In this document: positions 24,120 to 32,557 of the stretch, in pieces
Layout: each line of letters begins with the position of its first letter
Numbering within the stretch: the first letter of the stretch is position 1
DNA from: [Actinomadura] parvosata subsp. kistnae
GTDB lineage: Bacteria; Actinomycetota; Actinomycetes; Streptosporangiales; Streptosporangiaceae
Direction: 5' to 3'
Assembly (NCBI RefSeq): GCF_900323885.1
Contig: NZ_OOHJ01000030.1
Span: forward strand, 744,001 to 808,000
Length of the DNA stretch: 64,000 nucleotides
Program-made: the position numbers and the translations under genes
Notes under the pieces: generated by a model
What the model was told of the DNA's origin: nothing
What the model saw: the letters and a program-made list of their open reading frames with translations, nothing else
The model's database searches: none

Positions 24120-25394
24120 ATGTCAGACGGATCGGCGGAGCGGGCCGGGGCAGAGTGGTTCCGGGCGGCGCGCTTCGGATTGTTCGTTCACTTCGGCTTG
24201 TACAGCCTCGCCGCGCGGCACGAGTGGGTGCGCAGCCGCGAGGCCATGTCCGACGCCGACTACGACCGCTACCTGGAGCGGTTCGACCCCGACCTGTTCG
24301 ACGCCGCCGCCCTGGCCAGGGCGGCTCGGGAGGCGGGCATGCGGTACGCGGTGCTGACCGCCAAGCACCACGACGGCTTCTGCCTGTTCGGCTCGGCGCT
24401 GACGGACTACACCTCGGTCCGGGCGGCCGGGCGCGACCTGGTCGCCGAGTTCGCCGAGGCGATGCGGGCGGAGGGGCTGCGGGTGGGGCTCTACTACTCG
24501 CTGCTGGACTGGCGCCATCCCGACTTCACCATCGACCGCTACCACCCGCTGCGCGACAGCGTGCCGCCCGAGGAGGCGAAGGGGCACGACATGGCGCGTT
24601 ACCGGGCGTACCTGCACGGGCAGGTGCGGGAGCTGCTGACCGGCTACGGCCCCGTCGACCTGCTGTTCTTCGACTTCACCTATCCGGCGAAAGGGCCGGA
24701 GGAGTGGGGCGCGGCGGAGCTGATGGCGATGGTCCGCGAGCTGAGCCCGGGGATCGTGGTCAACGACCGGCTCGGCATCCCGGGCGACTACGTCACGCCG
24801 GAGCAGTACCAGCCGGACGCGCCGCTGACCCGCGACGGCGCGGAGGTGATGTGGGAGGCGTGCCACACGCTGAACGGCTCGTGGGGCTACGACCGCGACA
24901 ACCACGACTACAAGAGCCCGGACCTGCTGGTGCGCATGCTGGTGCAGTCGGTCGCCTGCGGCGGCAACCTGCTGCTCAACGTCGGCCCCACGGGGCGGGG
25001 CGCGCTGGACCCGCGCGCCGCCGAGACGCTGCGCGCGATCGGGGCGTGGACGTCCCTGCACGCGCGGGCGGTGCACGGCGCCGGGCCCAGCGCGTACGAG
25101 CCGCCGCCGAACGCGCTCTACACCCAGCGCGGCGACCGCCTCTACCTGCACCTGCTCGCCTGGCCGCTCAAGCACGTCCACCTGCCGGGACTGGCCGGCC
25201 GCGTCCGGTACGCGCAGTTCCTGCACGACGGCTCGGAGGTACGCATGCGGGAGCTGGACGGCGGCGAGCACGAGCACAACAACCTCGCTCCCCCGGGCCG
25301 CGAGCCGGGCACGCTCACCCTCACCCTGCCGGTGGTCCGGCCGGACGTGCTGTTGCCGGTCGTCGAGCTGGTGCTGCACGGCGAGGAACCCTGA
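24120..25394 (+). CDS. Alpha-L-fucosidase, GH29
   Basis: A 424-residue glycoside hydrolase family 29 protein without a signal peptide, hence acting on imported substrates. Hallmarks are WFRAARFGLFVHFGLYS at the start, YAVLTAKHHDGFCLF, VGLYYSLLDW and the nucleophile strand LLFFDFTYP (Asp), then MVRELSPGIVVNDR. CGGNLLLNVGPTGRGAL closes the barrel. The ATG follows AAGGAG. Operator site C is 47 bp upstream. It releases L-fucose, the likely substrate of the aldo/keto reductase at 22160. Confidence 0.93.
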   Translation: MSDGSAERAGAEWFRAARFGLFVHFGLYSLAARHEWVRSREAMSDADYDRYLERFDPDLFDAAALARAAREAGMRYAVLTAKHHDGFCLFGSALTDYTSVRAAGRDLVAEFAEAMRAEGLRVGLYYSLLDWRHPDFTIDRYHPLRDSVPPEEAKGHDMARYRAYLHGQVRELLTGYGPVDLLFFDFTYPAKGPEEWGAAELMAMVRELSPGIVVNDRLGIPGDYVTPEQYQPDAPLTRDGAEVMWEACHTLNGSWGYDRDNHDYKSPDLLVRMLVQSVACGGNLLLNVGPTGRGALDPRAAETLRAIGAWTSLHARAVHGAGPSAYEPPPNALYTQRGDRLYLHLLAWPLKHVHLPGLAGRVRYAQFLHDGSEVRMRELDGGEHEHNNLAPPGREPGTLTLTLPVVRPDVLLPVVELVLHGEEP

Positions 25395-25439
25395 GGCCGC
25401 ACGAACTGGCTCTTGAACAAGTGAGGCACGCGAAATAAC

Positions 25440-25459
25440 ATCACCTATCGATAGACGAT
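25440..25459. promoter_or_regulatory. Regulon palindrome, site D
   Basis: ATCA-CCT-ATCGAT-AGA-CGAT lies 19 bp upstream of the binding-protein start and controls the second ABC importer operon. Confidence 0.65.
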
Positions 25460-25478
25460 TAATGATGGAAGTAGGAAC

Positions 25479-26723
25479 ATGAACAGGCGACTGCTGGCGG
25501 CCGCGGCGACGGCCCTCGCGTTAACGGCGACGTCGGCGTGCGGCGGCGGTGGCGGGGGCACGGACAGCGCGACGGGCAAGACCACGCTGCGGATGATCGT
25601 CAACATCACGCCCAACCTCACCGAGCAGTTCTGGAACGGGCTGTTCGACCGCTACGAGGCCAAGCACCCCGGCGTGAGCGTGCAACTGGAGCTCACCGGC
25701 ACCATCGAGGCCGAGGCGAAGCTGCGCCAGGACCTCGCCGCGGGCGACCCGCCCGACATCGCGCAGCACGTGGTGCCCACCCCGGAGACCGCCGAGCTCT
25801 TCGTGGACCTGTCGGGCGAGCCGTGGGCGGCGAAGACGCCGCTGTTCGACGCGTACGCGATCGGCGGCAAGCACTACGTGGTCGGCGTCGGCGAGCAGAT
25901 CCAGTCGCTGGTCTTCTACAACAAGAAGGCGTTCGCCGACGCGGGCCTCGACGCCGCCGAGATCCGCACGATCGCCCAGTTCGAGGCGGCGATGGGCAAG
26001 CTCAAGAAGGCCGGGCTGGTCCCGCTGCAGACCGCCGGCCAGTGGGTGACCGGCGCGCAGTTCAGCATGCTGGCCGACGCGGGCGTGCTCACGGCCGACC
26101 CCGACTGGACGGTCAAGCGCAAGAAGGGCCAGACGACGTTCGCGACCAGCGGCTACAAGCGTTACTACGAGCTCTACCGGTCATGGCTCGACCAGGGCTT
26201 CCTCGACAAGAGCGCGCTCGGCCTGCAGTACCCCGACGGCCAGGCCGCCTTCCTCAAGGGCGACTCGGCGATGTACATCATGGGCTCGTACTTCGTGCCC
26301 GCGGCCGACGAGGCCGGCAAGAGCGACGGCATCGGCGTCTTCCCCGTGCCGTCCGACGGGGCGTACCCGCCCGGCCAGTTCGGCAACATGGCGCAGCCGT
26401 ACACGGTGGTCGCGCAGTCGAGGCACCGTGAGGCGGCGATCGACCTGGTCGAGTGGCTGGTGACGGACGAGGAGGCCATCAAGGTCCAGCTCGCCGCCGA
26501 CGGCAACCTGCGCAAGGGGTTCTCCTACGACGTCTCCAGCCTCGGCGACGGCGTGCAGAAGGTCCTCGACGAGACGCCCGTCGTCCTGGTCAAGCAGGGC
26601 GACCGGCAGCCGGTGCAGGGCTACGCCGACGAGCTGAACAAGCAGATCCAGTCCCTGTTCACCGGCGCCTCGCCCGCCGACGTCGCCACGAAGCTGGACC
26701 AGTGGTGGGACTCGCAGGGCTGA
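25479..26723 (+). CDS. ABC sugar importer, binding lipoprotein (fucose-type locus)
   Basis: A 414-residue extracellular solute-binding protein with a lipobox (LTATSAC, Cys near 21). The mature start, KTTLRMIVNITPNLTEQFW, and KLRQDLAAGDPPDIAQHV are typical of family 1 sugar-binding proteins, as are KHYVVGVGEQIQSLVFYNKK and GDSAMYIMGSYF. It heads an operon with two permeases and a beta-helix enzyme; site D sits before it. The likely ligand is a fucosylated or acetylated oligosaccharide. Confidence 0.9.
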   Translation: MNRRLLAAAATALALTATSACGGGGGGTDSATGKTTLRMIVNITPNLTEQFWNGLFDRYEAKHPGVSVQLELTGTIEAEAKLRQDLAAGDPPDIAQHVVPTPETAELFVDLSGEPWAAKTPLFDAYAIGGKHYVVGVGEQIQSLVFYNKKAFADAGLDAAEIRTIAQFEAAMGKLKKAGLVPLQTAGQWVTGAQFSMLADAGVLTADPDWTVKRKKGQTTFATSGYKRYYELYRSWLDQGFLDKSALGLQYPDGQAAFLKGDSAMYIMGSYFVPAADEAGKSDGIGVFPVPSDGAYPPGQFGNMAQPYTVVAQSRHREAAIDLVEWLVTDEEAIKVQLAADGNLRKGFSYDVSSLGDGVQKVLDETPVVLVKQGDRQPVQGYADELNKQIQSLFTGASPADVATKLDQWWDSQG

Positions 26724-26734
26724 GCGCGGGCTCC

Positions 26735-27673
26735 GTGCGGCCGGCCGCGCGGAGCCCCGAACCGGATCGCGGCACGCCGGGCGGCCCGTCATCGCGGCGC
26801 CGCCGCCTGCGCGAGGCGGCGCTGAGCGCGGGCATGCTCGCCCCCGCCGTCGTGGTCTACACGGTCATGACGATCGTCCCGGTCGTCGTGGCGCTGTACC
26901 TGAGCCTCACCGACTGGAACGGCTTCTCCGCGGCGGCCTTCGTCGGCCTGGACAACTACGCCCGCCTGTTCGACGACCCCGACACCACCAGGGCCGGGGT
27001 GGTCACCGTGATCGTGGCCTTCTTCGGGTCGGTGGGCATGCTCGGGCTGGGCCTGGTGTACGCGCTGCAGCTCAAGGAGCGGAACTGGGCCAACTCCTTC
27101 TTCCGCACCCTCGCCTATTACCCGCACGTGATCAGCTCGCTCATCCTGGGCTTCCTGTGGAGCGCCATCCTCGGCACCAACGGCGCGATCAACAACACCC
27201 TCGCCGACCTCGGCATCGGCCCCGTCGGCTTCCTGTTCGACGAGAACCTCGCGGTGATCACGCTGGTGGGCGTCATCGTGTGGGCGGGCTTCGGCTTCAA
27301 CGTGGTGCTGTTCGTGGCCGGCCTGCAGACGGTGCCGCGCGAGCTCGTCGAGGCGGCGCAGATCGACGGCGCGTCCCGGCGGCAGATCAACCGCAGGATC
27401 GTCATCCCGATGATCGCGCCGGTCGTCACCGTCGCCATGGTGCTCAACCTCGTGGGGCTGATCAAGGTGTACGACATCGTCGTCAGCCTCACCGACGGCG
27501 GCCCGGCCGGCGCCACCGAGACCATCGCGTACGTCATCCTCACCAAGTCGTTCGCCGGCACGGACGTCGGCTTCGCCACCGCCCAGGCCGTGGCCCTCAT
27601 GGTGGCCTCCGCCGCGCTGTCGGTCGTCGTCACCGCCCTGCGCAACCGGCAGGACCGGGCCGCGACCGGCTAG
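26735..27673 (+). CDS. Sugar ABC permease, MalF type
   Basis: A 312-residue membrane permease. I chose the GTG at 26735; an in-frame GTG at 26702 overlapping the binding-protein end is also possible. A cytoplasmic N-terminal tail rich in Arg precedes six membrane segments. The ATPase-coupling loop reads EAAQIDGASRRQINRRIVIP around residue 205. It pairs with the next gene. Confidence 0.88.
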   Translation: MRPAARSPEPDRGTPGGPSSRRRRLREAALSAGMLAPAVVVYTVMTIVPVVVALYLSLTDWNGFSAAAFVGLDNYARLFDDPDTTRAGVVTVIVAFFGSVGMLGLGLVYALQLKERNWANSFFRTLAYYPHVISSLILGFLWSAILGTNGAINNTLADLGIGPVGFLFDENLAVITLVGVIVWAGFGFNVVLFVAGLQTVPRELVEAAQIDGASRRQINRRIVIPMIAPVVTVAMVLNLVGLIKVYDIVVSLTDGGPAGATETIAYVILTKSFAGTDVGFATAQAVALMVASAALSVVVTALRNRQDRAATG

Positions 27674-27691
27674 GTATCCCCAGGAGCCTCC

Positions 27692-28546
27692 ATGACCCCC
27701 AACCCCCGCGCCGGCGCGCGGCGGCCGTCGCCGGTCCGCGTCGCGCTGCTGACCCTGCTGTTCGCCGTCATGACCGTGCCGGTCTACCTGCTGCTGGTCA
27801 ACAGCTTCAAGTCGCAGCAGGACATCCAGAACAGCCCGTTCTCGCTGCCGTTCGGCAGGATCTCGCTGGACTACCTGGCGGCGGCGGTGCAGAGCCCCCA
27901 GTACAACGTGCTCAAGAGCTACGGCTTCACGCTCGTGCTGGTGGTGGCCGTCGACCTGCTGTGCATCCTGTTCGCCGGGCCGGCCGCGTACGTGATCGCG
28001 CGCAGCCTCAAGCGGCGCACCCAGTTCCTGCTGCTGTTCTTCCTGGCCGGCACGTTCATCCCCGCCTCGGCCCTCATCGTGCCGCTCATCTACGTGCTGC
28101 GCGCGATCGGGCTGGACAACACGGTGGCCGGGCTGATCCTGCACGACGTCGCCATGACGCTGCCGGTGAGCATCTTCCTGTTCGTCGGCTTCATCCGCAC
28201 CGTCCCCCGGGACATCGACCACGCGGCCGCGATCGACGGGGCGGGGCGGCTGCGCACGTACTGGCAGGTCATCTTCCCGCTGACGCGACCGGCCGTGATC
28301 ACGGTGCTGATCCTCAACTCGATCGGGATCTGGAACGACTTCATCAGCCCGCAGATCCTGCTGAGCCCCGGCTCCGGCACCTACACGGTCACCACCGCGA
28401 TCTACGCGGGCATCAGCCAGTACTCGACCGACATGACCAAGGTCTTCCCCAACCTGCTCCTCGCCGTGGCCCCGGTGATCATCTTCTTCGTCTACATGCA
28501 GCGGCACATCATCAGCGGCCTGACGGTCGGCGCGCTCAAGGGCTGA
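27692..28546 (+). CDS. Sugar ABC permease, MalG type
   Basis: A 284-residue permease with six membrane segments and the coupling loop HAAAIDGAGRLRTYWQVIFP near residue 178. The start ATG lies 18 bp behind the first permease, after CAGGAGCC. No ATPase gene follows; a shared MsiK-like ATPase is implied. Confidence 0.92.
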   Translation: MTPNPRAGARRPSPVRVALLTLLFAVMTVPVYLLLVNSFKSQQDIQNSPFSLPFGRISLDYLAAAVQSPQYNVLKSYGFTLVLVVAVDLLCILFAGPAAYVIARSLKRRTQFLLLFFLAGTFIPASALIVPLIYVLRAIGLDNTVAGLILHDVAMTLPVSIFLFVGFIRTVPRDIDHAAAIDGAGRLRTYWQVIFPLTRPAVITVLILNSIGIWNDFISPQILLSPGSGTYTVTTAIYAGISQYSTDMTKVFPNLLLAVAPVIIFFVYMQRHIISGLTVGALKG

Positions 28547-28581
28547 GCGGGCCCCACCCCCCATCTCGGAAAGGCGGAACA

Positions 28582-31578
28582 GTGTCCATCAGACGACGGT
28601 TGTGCGCCACGTTGGCGGCTTGTCTCCTGTTACCCCTGGCGGCGGCACCTGCATCGGCGCACGCGGGGACCGCGCCAGGGAAGATCCTCTACGTCGCACC
28701 CGGCGGTGACGACGCCGGCAGCGGGACGAAAGGCCGCCCCTTCCGTACGCTCGAAGGGGCCAGGGACGCGATCAGGAGGCTCAAGGCCCGCCACGGCCTG
28801 CCCCGCGGCGGGGTGACCGTCTACCTGCGCGAAGGCACCTACCAGCGCACCGCGTCGTTCGCGCTCGACCAGCGCGACTCCGGCACGGCGAAGGCGCCAA
28901 TCGTGTACCGCTCCTACCCTGGCGAGACGGCCCGGCTCACCGGCGGCCGGCAGCTCGCCCACGACAGCTTCACGCCGGTGACCGACGAGGCCGTGCTGCG
29001 GCGCATCGTGGACGAGCCGGCCCGCGGCAAGGTGCTGCAGGCCGACCTCAAGGCCCTCGGCATCACCGACTACGGGCAGCTCAGCCGGCACGGCTACTGG
29101 AAGGCCAACGACGTCAGCACCGTCCCGCCGATGGAGCTGTACGTGGCGGGCCAGGGCATGACGCTGGCCCGCTGGCCCAACGACGGCACCGTCCAGATGA
29201 ACCAGATCATCGACGCCGGGCCCACCGTGAAGGACGCCGACCTGCAGAACCGGGGCGGCACGTTCAGCTACGGCTACGACCGGCCGCGCCACTGGACGCA
29301 GGCCGAGGACGTGTGGCTGGACGGCATCTTCGGCTACAGCTGGGAGTGGTCGTACAACAAGATCGCCAAGATCGACACCGAGGCGAAGACGATCACCCTG
29401 CGCTACGGCGAGATGTCCGGCCTGATGAAGTCGTGGTACCCGGACTTCCACTTCGCCCAGAACCTGCTGGAGGAGCTGGACGCCCCCGGCGAGTACTACA
29501 TCGACCGGGCCAGGGGCGTGCTCTACCTGATGCCCAACGCGGCCTTCCGCACCAAGCAGGGCGACATCACCGTCACCATGCTCAAGGAGCCGATGATCAA
29601 GACCGCCGGCGCCTCCCACGTCTCCTTCCAGGAGCTGGCCCTGGAGTACGGGCGCAGCCTGCCCGCGGTGATCCTCGGCGGCAGCCACGTCACCATCGAG
29701 CGCAGCGACATCCAGAACTTCGCCGACGGCGGCGTCTACATCAACTCCGCCGGCCGCTACGTCTACGACGGCATCCCGGACAAGACCAAGGGCCGCGACC
29801 ACGCCGTGGTGTCCTCCACGATCCGGCACGTCGGCGGCGTGGGCGTCGTGCTCAACGGCGGCGACGACAAGACCCTGGAGCCGGGCCGCAACCGGGTGGA
29901 GAACTCCCACATCCACGACTTCGCCTACTACCACAAGGCGTACAACCCGGGCGTGATGTTCGACGGTGTCGGGAACACCGCGCGCGGCAACGAGATCCAC
30001 GACGCGCCGCACCCCGGCATCATCGTGCACGGCAACGACCACCTCATCGAGTACAACGACATCTACGACATCTGCCAGGACTTCCAGGACCTCGGCGCCA
30101 TCTACATGAACGCCGGCATGACGCCGCACGAGCGCGGCACCGTGATCCGGCGCAACTACTTCCACCACATCGGCGAGGGGCGCGGCGGCGTCGAGGGCGT
30201 CTACCCCGACAACCTCACGATGGGCCTGACGATCGACGAGAACGTCTTCTACCGGATGGGCAACGACGCCATCAAGAGCGGCTCCGGCGACCACATCAAA
30301 GCCAGGAACAACATCTTCGTCGACACCCACGTCCCGTACGACAACTACGAGATGTGGATGGGCGACCAGCCGGGCAACACGGTGGACAAGAACTACCTGC
30401 CCGCCTGGCGCAAGCTGTTCGAGGAGAACGGCGGCTTCGCCGGCACCCCGTACGCCACCAAGTACCCCGAACTGCTCGCCTTCTTCGACGAGAACCACTA
30501 CTTCCCCGCGAAGAACTTCTTCGAGAACAACCTCGTCTGGAACCCCGAGCTGGCCCGCGCCACCAGCGTCAACCAGCACGGCGCGCGGGACGTCAAGAAC
30601 CTGCTCAACTACGCCGGCAACTGGGTGGCCGACCGCGACCCCGGCTTCACCGACTGGAAGGCCGGCGACTTCTCCCTGAAGGCGGACGCCGAGGTCTTCC
30701 AGCGCATCCCCGGGTTCAAGGCCGTCCCGTTCGCCGAGATCGGCCCCCAGGGCAAGGTCGGGCTGCCCGGCGGGCCCGACCGGATCGAGCTGACCGCCCT
30801 CCACCTGCCCGGCGACGAGCTGACCGTCCCGCTCGGCAAGACCGTGTCCGTCCGGGCGGAGCCGGTGCCGTGGAACGCCACCGACCAGGCGGTCACGTAC
30901 GCCAGCGGCGACCCGGCCGTGGCCACCGTGAGCGCCGCCGGGGCGGTCACCGCGCTCATGCCGGGCACCACCACCGTCACCGTCGCCTCCAAGGCCCACC
31001 CGGAGATCACCGACACGGCCACCGTCACCGTCAGCGAGGGCGACGGCGTCATGCACGCCACCGACTTCGAGTCCGGCGGCAACGGCTGGCCCGTCGACCC
31101 CAACCGCGCCATCGTCGCCGACGCCGCCGGCAACCACTGGTACCGGATCGTCAAGGGCGCCAACGGGCTGCTCGACCGCGCCTTCACCGACTACGCGCTG
31201 GCGTACCGGCTGCGCACGCCCGCGCAGGTGCCCGAGGGGGCCGTCCTCATCATGTACGACCGCCAGGCGAACGGCGGCAGCGGCTACGTCCGCTACCGGC
31301 ACGCGGCGGCCGGGCCGACCTGGACGCTCTACGACGCGCAGTGGCGGACGCTGGCCCAGACCGTCCTGCCGGCCGAGCGCGCCCTGCGCCCCGACACCGT
31401 CTACGACGTGCGGATGACGGTGCGGGGGGCGTCGGTGAGCGTCAGCGTCGGCGGCGAGACCGTGCTCGAAGGCGAGCACCCGGCGCACAACCCGTCGGGC
31501 AAGGTCGGCTTCTACGCCGAGGGCTTCACCCACCTCGACTTCGACGACGTCACGTTCTCGCTGCCACGGGCGTCCTGA
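28582..31578 (+). CDS. Secreted right-handed beta-helix glycan enzyme (GH141-like) with Ig-like domain
   Basis: A 998-residue exported protein; GTG start behind AAAGGCGG; signal peptide ending APASA. Residues about 37-700 begin with ILYVAPGGDDAGSGTKGRPF and TLEGARDAIRRL, then show parallel beta-helix turns (NRVENSHIHDF, NTARGNEIHDAPHPGIIVHG, YNDIYDICQDFQDLGAIYMN). This layout is that of GH141-type enzymes, which include an alpha-L-fucosidase, but the family is inferred. Residues about 733-820 form a BIG2 Ig-like domain and 825-998 a concanavalin-like sandwich. It is the last gene of the importer operon and works outside the cell to release transported pieces. Confidence 0.78.
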   Translation: MSIRRRLCATLAACLLLPLAAAPASAHAGTAPGKILYVAPGGDDAGSGTKGRPFRTLEGARDAIRRLKARHGLPRGGVTVYLREGTYQRTASFALDQRDSGTAKAPIVYRSYPGETARLTGGRQLAHDSFTPVTDEAVLRRIVDEPARGKVLQADLKALGITDYGQLSRHGYWKANDVSTVPPMELYVAGQGMTLARWPNDGTVQMNQIIDAGPTVKDADLQNRGGTFSYGYDRPRHWTQAEDVWLDGIFGYSWEWSYNKIAKIDTEAKTITLRYGEMSGLMKSWYPDFHFAQNLLEELDAPGEYYIDRARGVLYLMPNAAFRTKQGDITVTMLKEPMIKTAGASHVSFQELALEYGRSLPAVILGGSHVTIERSDIQNFADGGVYINSAGRYVYDGIPDKTKGRDHAVVSSTIRHVGGVGVVLNGGDDKTLEPGRNRVENSHIHDFAYYHKAYNPGVMFDGVGNTARGNEIHDAPHPGIIVHGNDHLIEYNDIYDICQDFQDLGAIYMNAGMTPHERGTVIRRNYFHHIGEGRGGVEGVYPDNLTMGLTIDENVFYRMGNDAIKSGSGDHIKARNNIFVDTHVPYDNYEMWMGDQPGNTVDKNYLPAWRKLFEENGGFAGTPYATKYPELLAFFDENHYFPAKNFFENNLVWNPELARATSVNQHGARDVKNLLNYAGNWVADRDPGFTDWKAGDFSLKADAEVFQRIPGFKAVPFAEIGPQGKVGLPGGPDRIELTALHLPGDELTVPLGKTVSVRAEPVPWNATDQAVTYASGDPAVATVSAAGAVTALMPGTTTVTVASKAHPEITDTATVTVSEGDGVMHATDFESGGNGWPVDPNRAIVADAAGNHWYRIVKGANGLLDRAFTDYALAYRLRTPAQVPEGAVLIMYDRQANGGSGYVRYRHAAAGPTWTLYDAQWRTLAQTVLPAERALRPDTVYDVRMTVRGASVSVSVGGETVLEGEHPAHNPSGKVGFYAEGFTHLDFDDVTFSLPRAS

Positions 31579-31586
31579 CCCCGCGT

Positions 31587-31616
31587 CCGGGGCGCCGCCG
31601 CCGGGTGGCGCCCCGG
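31587..31616. terminator. Hairpin after the beta-helix gene
   Basis: CCGGGGCGCC-N10-GGCGCCCCGG, 10-bp perfect arms starting nine bases after the stop codon, without a T-tract. Confidence 0.65.
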
Positions 31617-31644
31617 GCCGCGCCATCCGGCATGATCTGCGGTT

Positions 31645-32514
31645 GTGAGTGCATCCGAGCATGGTGACGAGAAGGACGGCGCGCGCCTCGCACCGGCGGG
31701 CCGCGCGCTGCTGAGCCGGCTGCTGCCGGACGCCGGGCCGGAGGATCTCACGGTCCGCCAGGGGCAGTTCCACCAGGTGGTGATCGCCCCGGACCGGGTG
31801 GTCTGCCTGCCCCGCACCGCCGCGGCCGCCGCCCGGCTGCCGCGGCGGGCCGCCGTCCTGCGCGTGCTGGCCGGGCTCGATCTGGGGTGCGGCACGCCTG
31901 AGCCGCTGCGCGAAGGGCCGGATTTCCTGGTGCTCAGCCGGATCCCGGGAGCGCCGCTGGAGGCGGCCGCGCTCGGCGATCCCGAGGTGGCCGCGGCCGT
32001 CGCGGCGCAGTACGTCACGTTGCTGTCCGGGCTGGCCAGGGCCGGCGCCGACGAGAAGGCGCGCGCGGCACTGCCGGCGCCACGGGGCCGGTGGCGGCGG
32101 TTCGCGGCGGACGTGCGCGCCGAGCTGTTCCCGCTCATGTCCGGCGGCGGGCGTCGCCGGGCCGGGCGGGAGCTTGCGGCGCTCGACGACCTTCCCGACC
32201 TCGCCGACGCGGTGGTGCACGGCGACCTCGGCGCCGAGAACGTCCTGTGGCTCTGGGACGGCGGCTTGCCGCGGCTCAGCGGGGTGATCGACTGGGACGA
32301 GGTCACGATCGGCGATCCGGCCGAGGACCTGGCGGCCATCGGCGCGAGCTACGGCCAGGGCTTCCTCGGCCGGGTGCTCGCGGGCCGGCCGGACCGGGAC
32401 GTGGCCGCGCGCATCGCCGCCATCCGTGGCACCTTCGCCCTGCAACAGGCCCTGTCCGCGTACCGGGACGGCGACGACGAAGAGCTGGCGGACGGGCTGG
32501 TCGGCTACCGCTGA
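31645..32514 (+). CDS. Aminoglycoside phosphotransferase-fold kinase
   Basis: A 289-residue protein of the APH/choline kinase fold, with a GTG start. The catalytic loop reads VVHGDLGAENVLWL and the metal-binding loop VIDWDEVTIGDPAEDLA. The N-lobe is short (QFHQVVIAPDRVVCLPRT). The family includes antibiotic kinases and metabolic small-molecule kinases; nothing here fixes the substrate. It stands alone, convergent with a binding-protein gene. Confidence 0.82.
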   Translation: MSASEHGDEKDGARLAPAGRALLSRLLPDAGPEDLTVRQGQFHQVVIAPDRVVCLPRTAAAAARLPRRAAVLRVLAGLDLGCGTPEPLREGPDFLVLSRIPGAPLEAAALGDPEVAAAVAAQYVTLLSGLARAGADEKARAALPAPRGRWRRFAADVRAELFPLMSGGGRRRAGRELAALDDLPDLADAVVHGDLGAENVLWLWDGGLPRLSGVIDWDEVTIGDPAEDLAAIGASYGQGFLGRVLAGRPDRDVAARIAAIRGTFALQQALSAYRDGDDEELADGLVGYR

Positions 32515-32557
32515 ACGACCGGGACCGGCCCCGGCCCTGTTTCGGCCCTGCTCCGGC

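Noticed and set aside
28630..32445. 1271-codon leftward frame
   Set aside because: It is antisense to the beta-helix and kinase genes; the repetitive Val/Asp/Gly composition is typical of GC-rich shadows.
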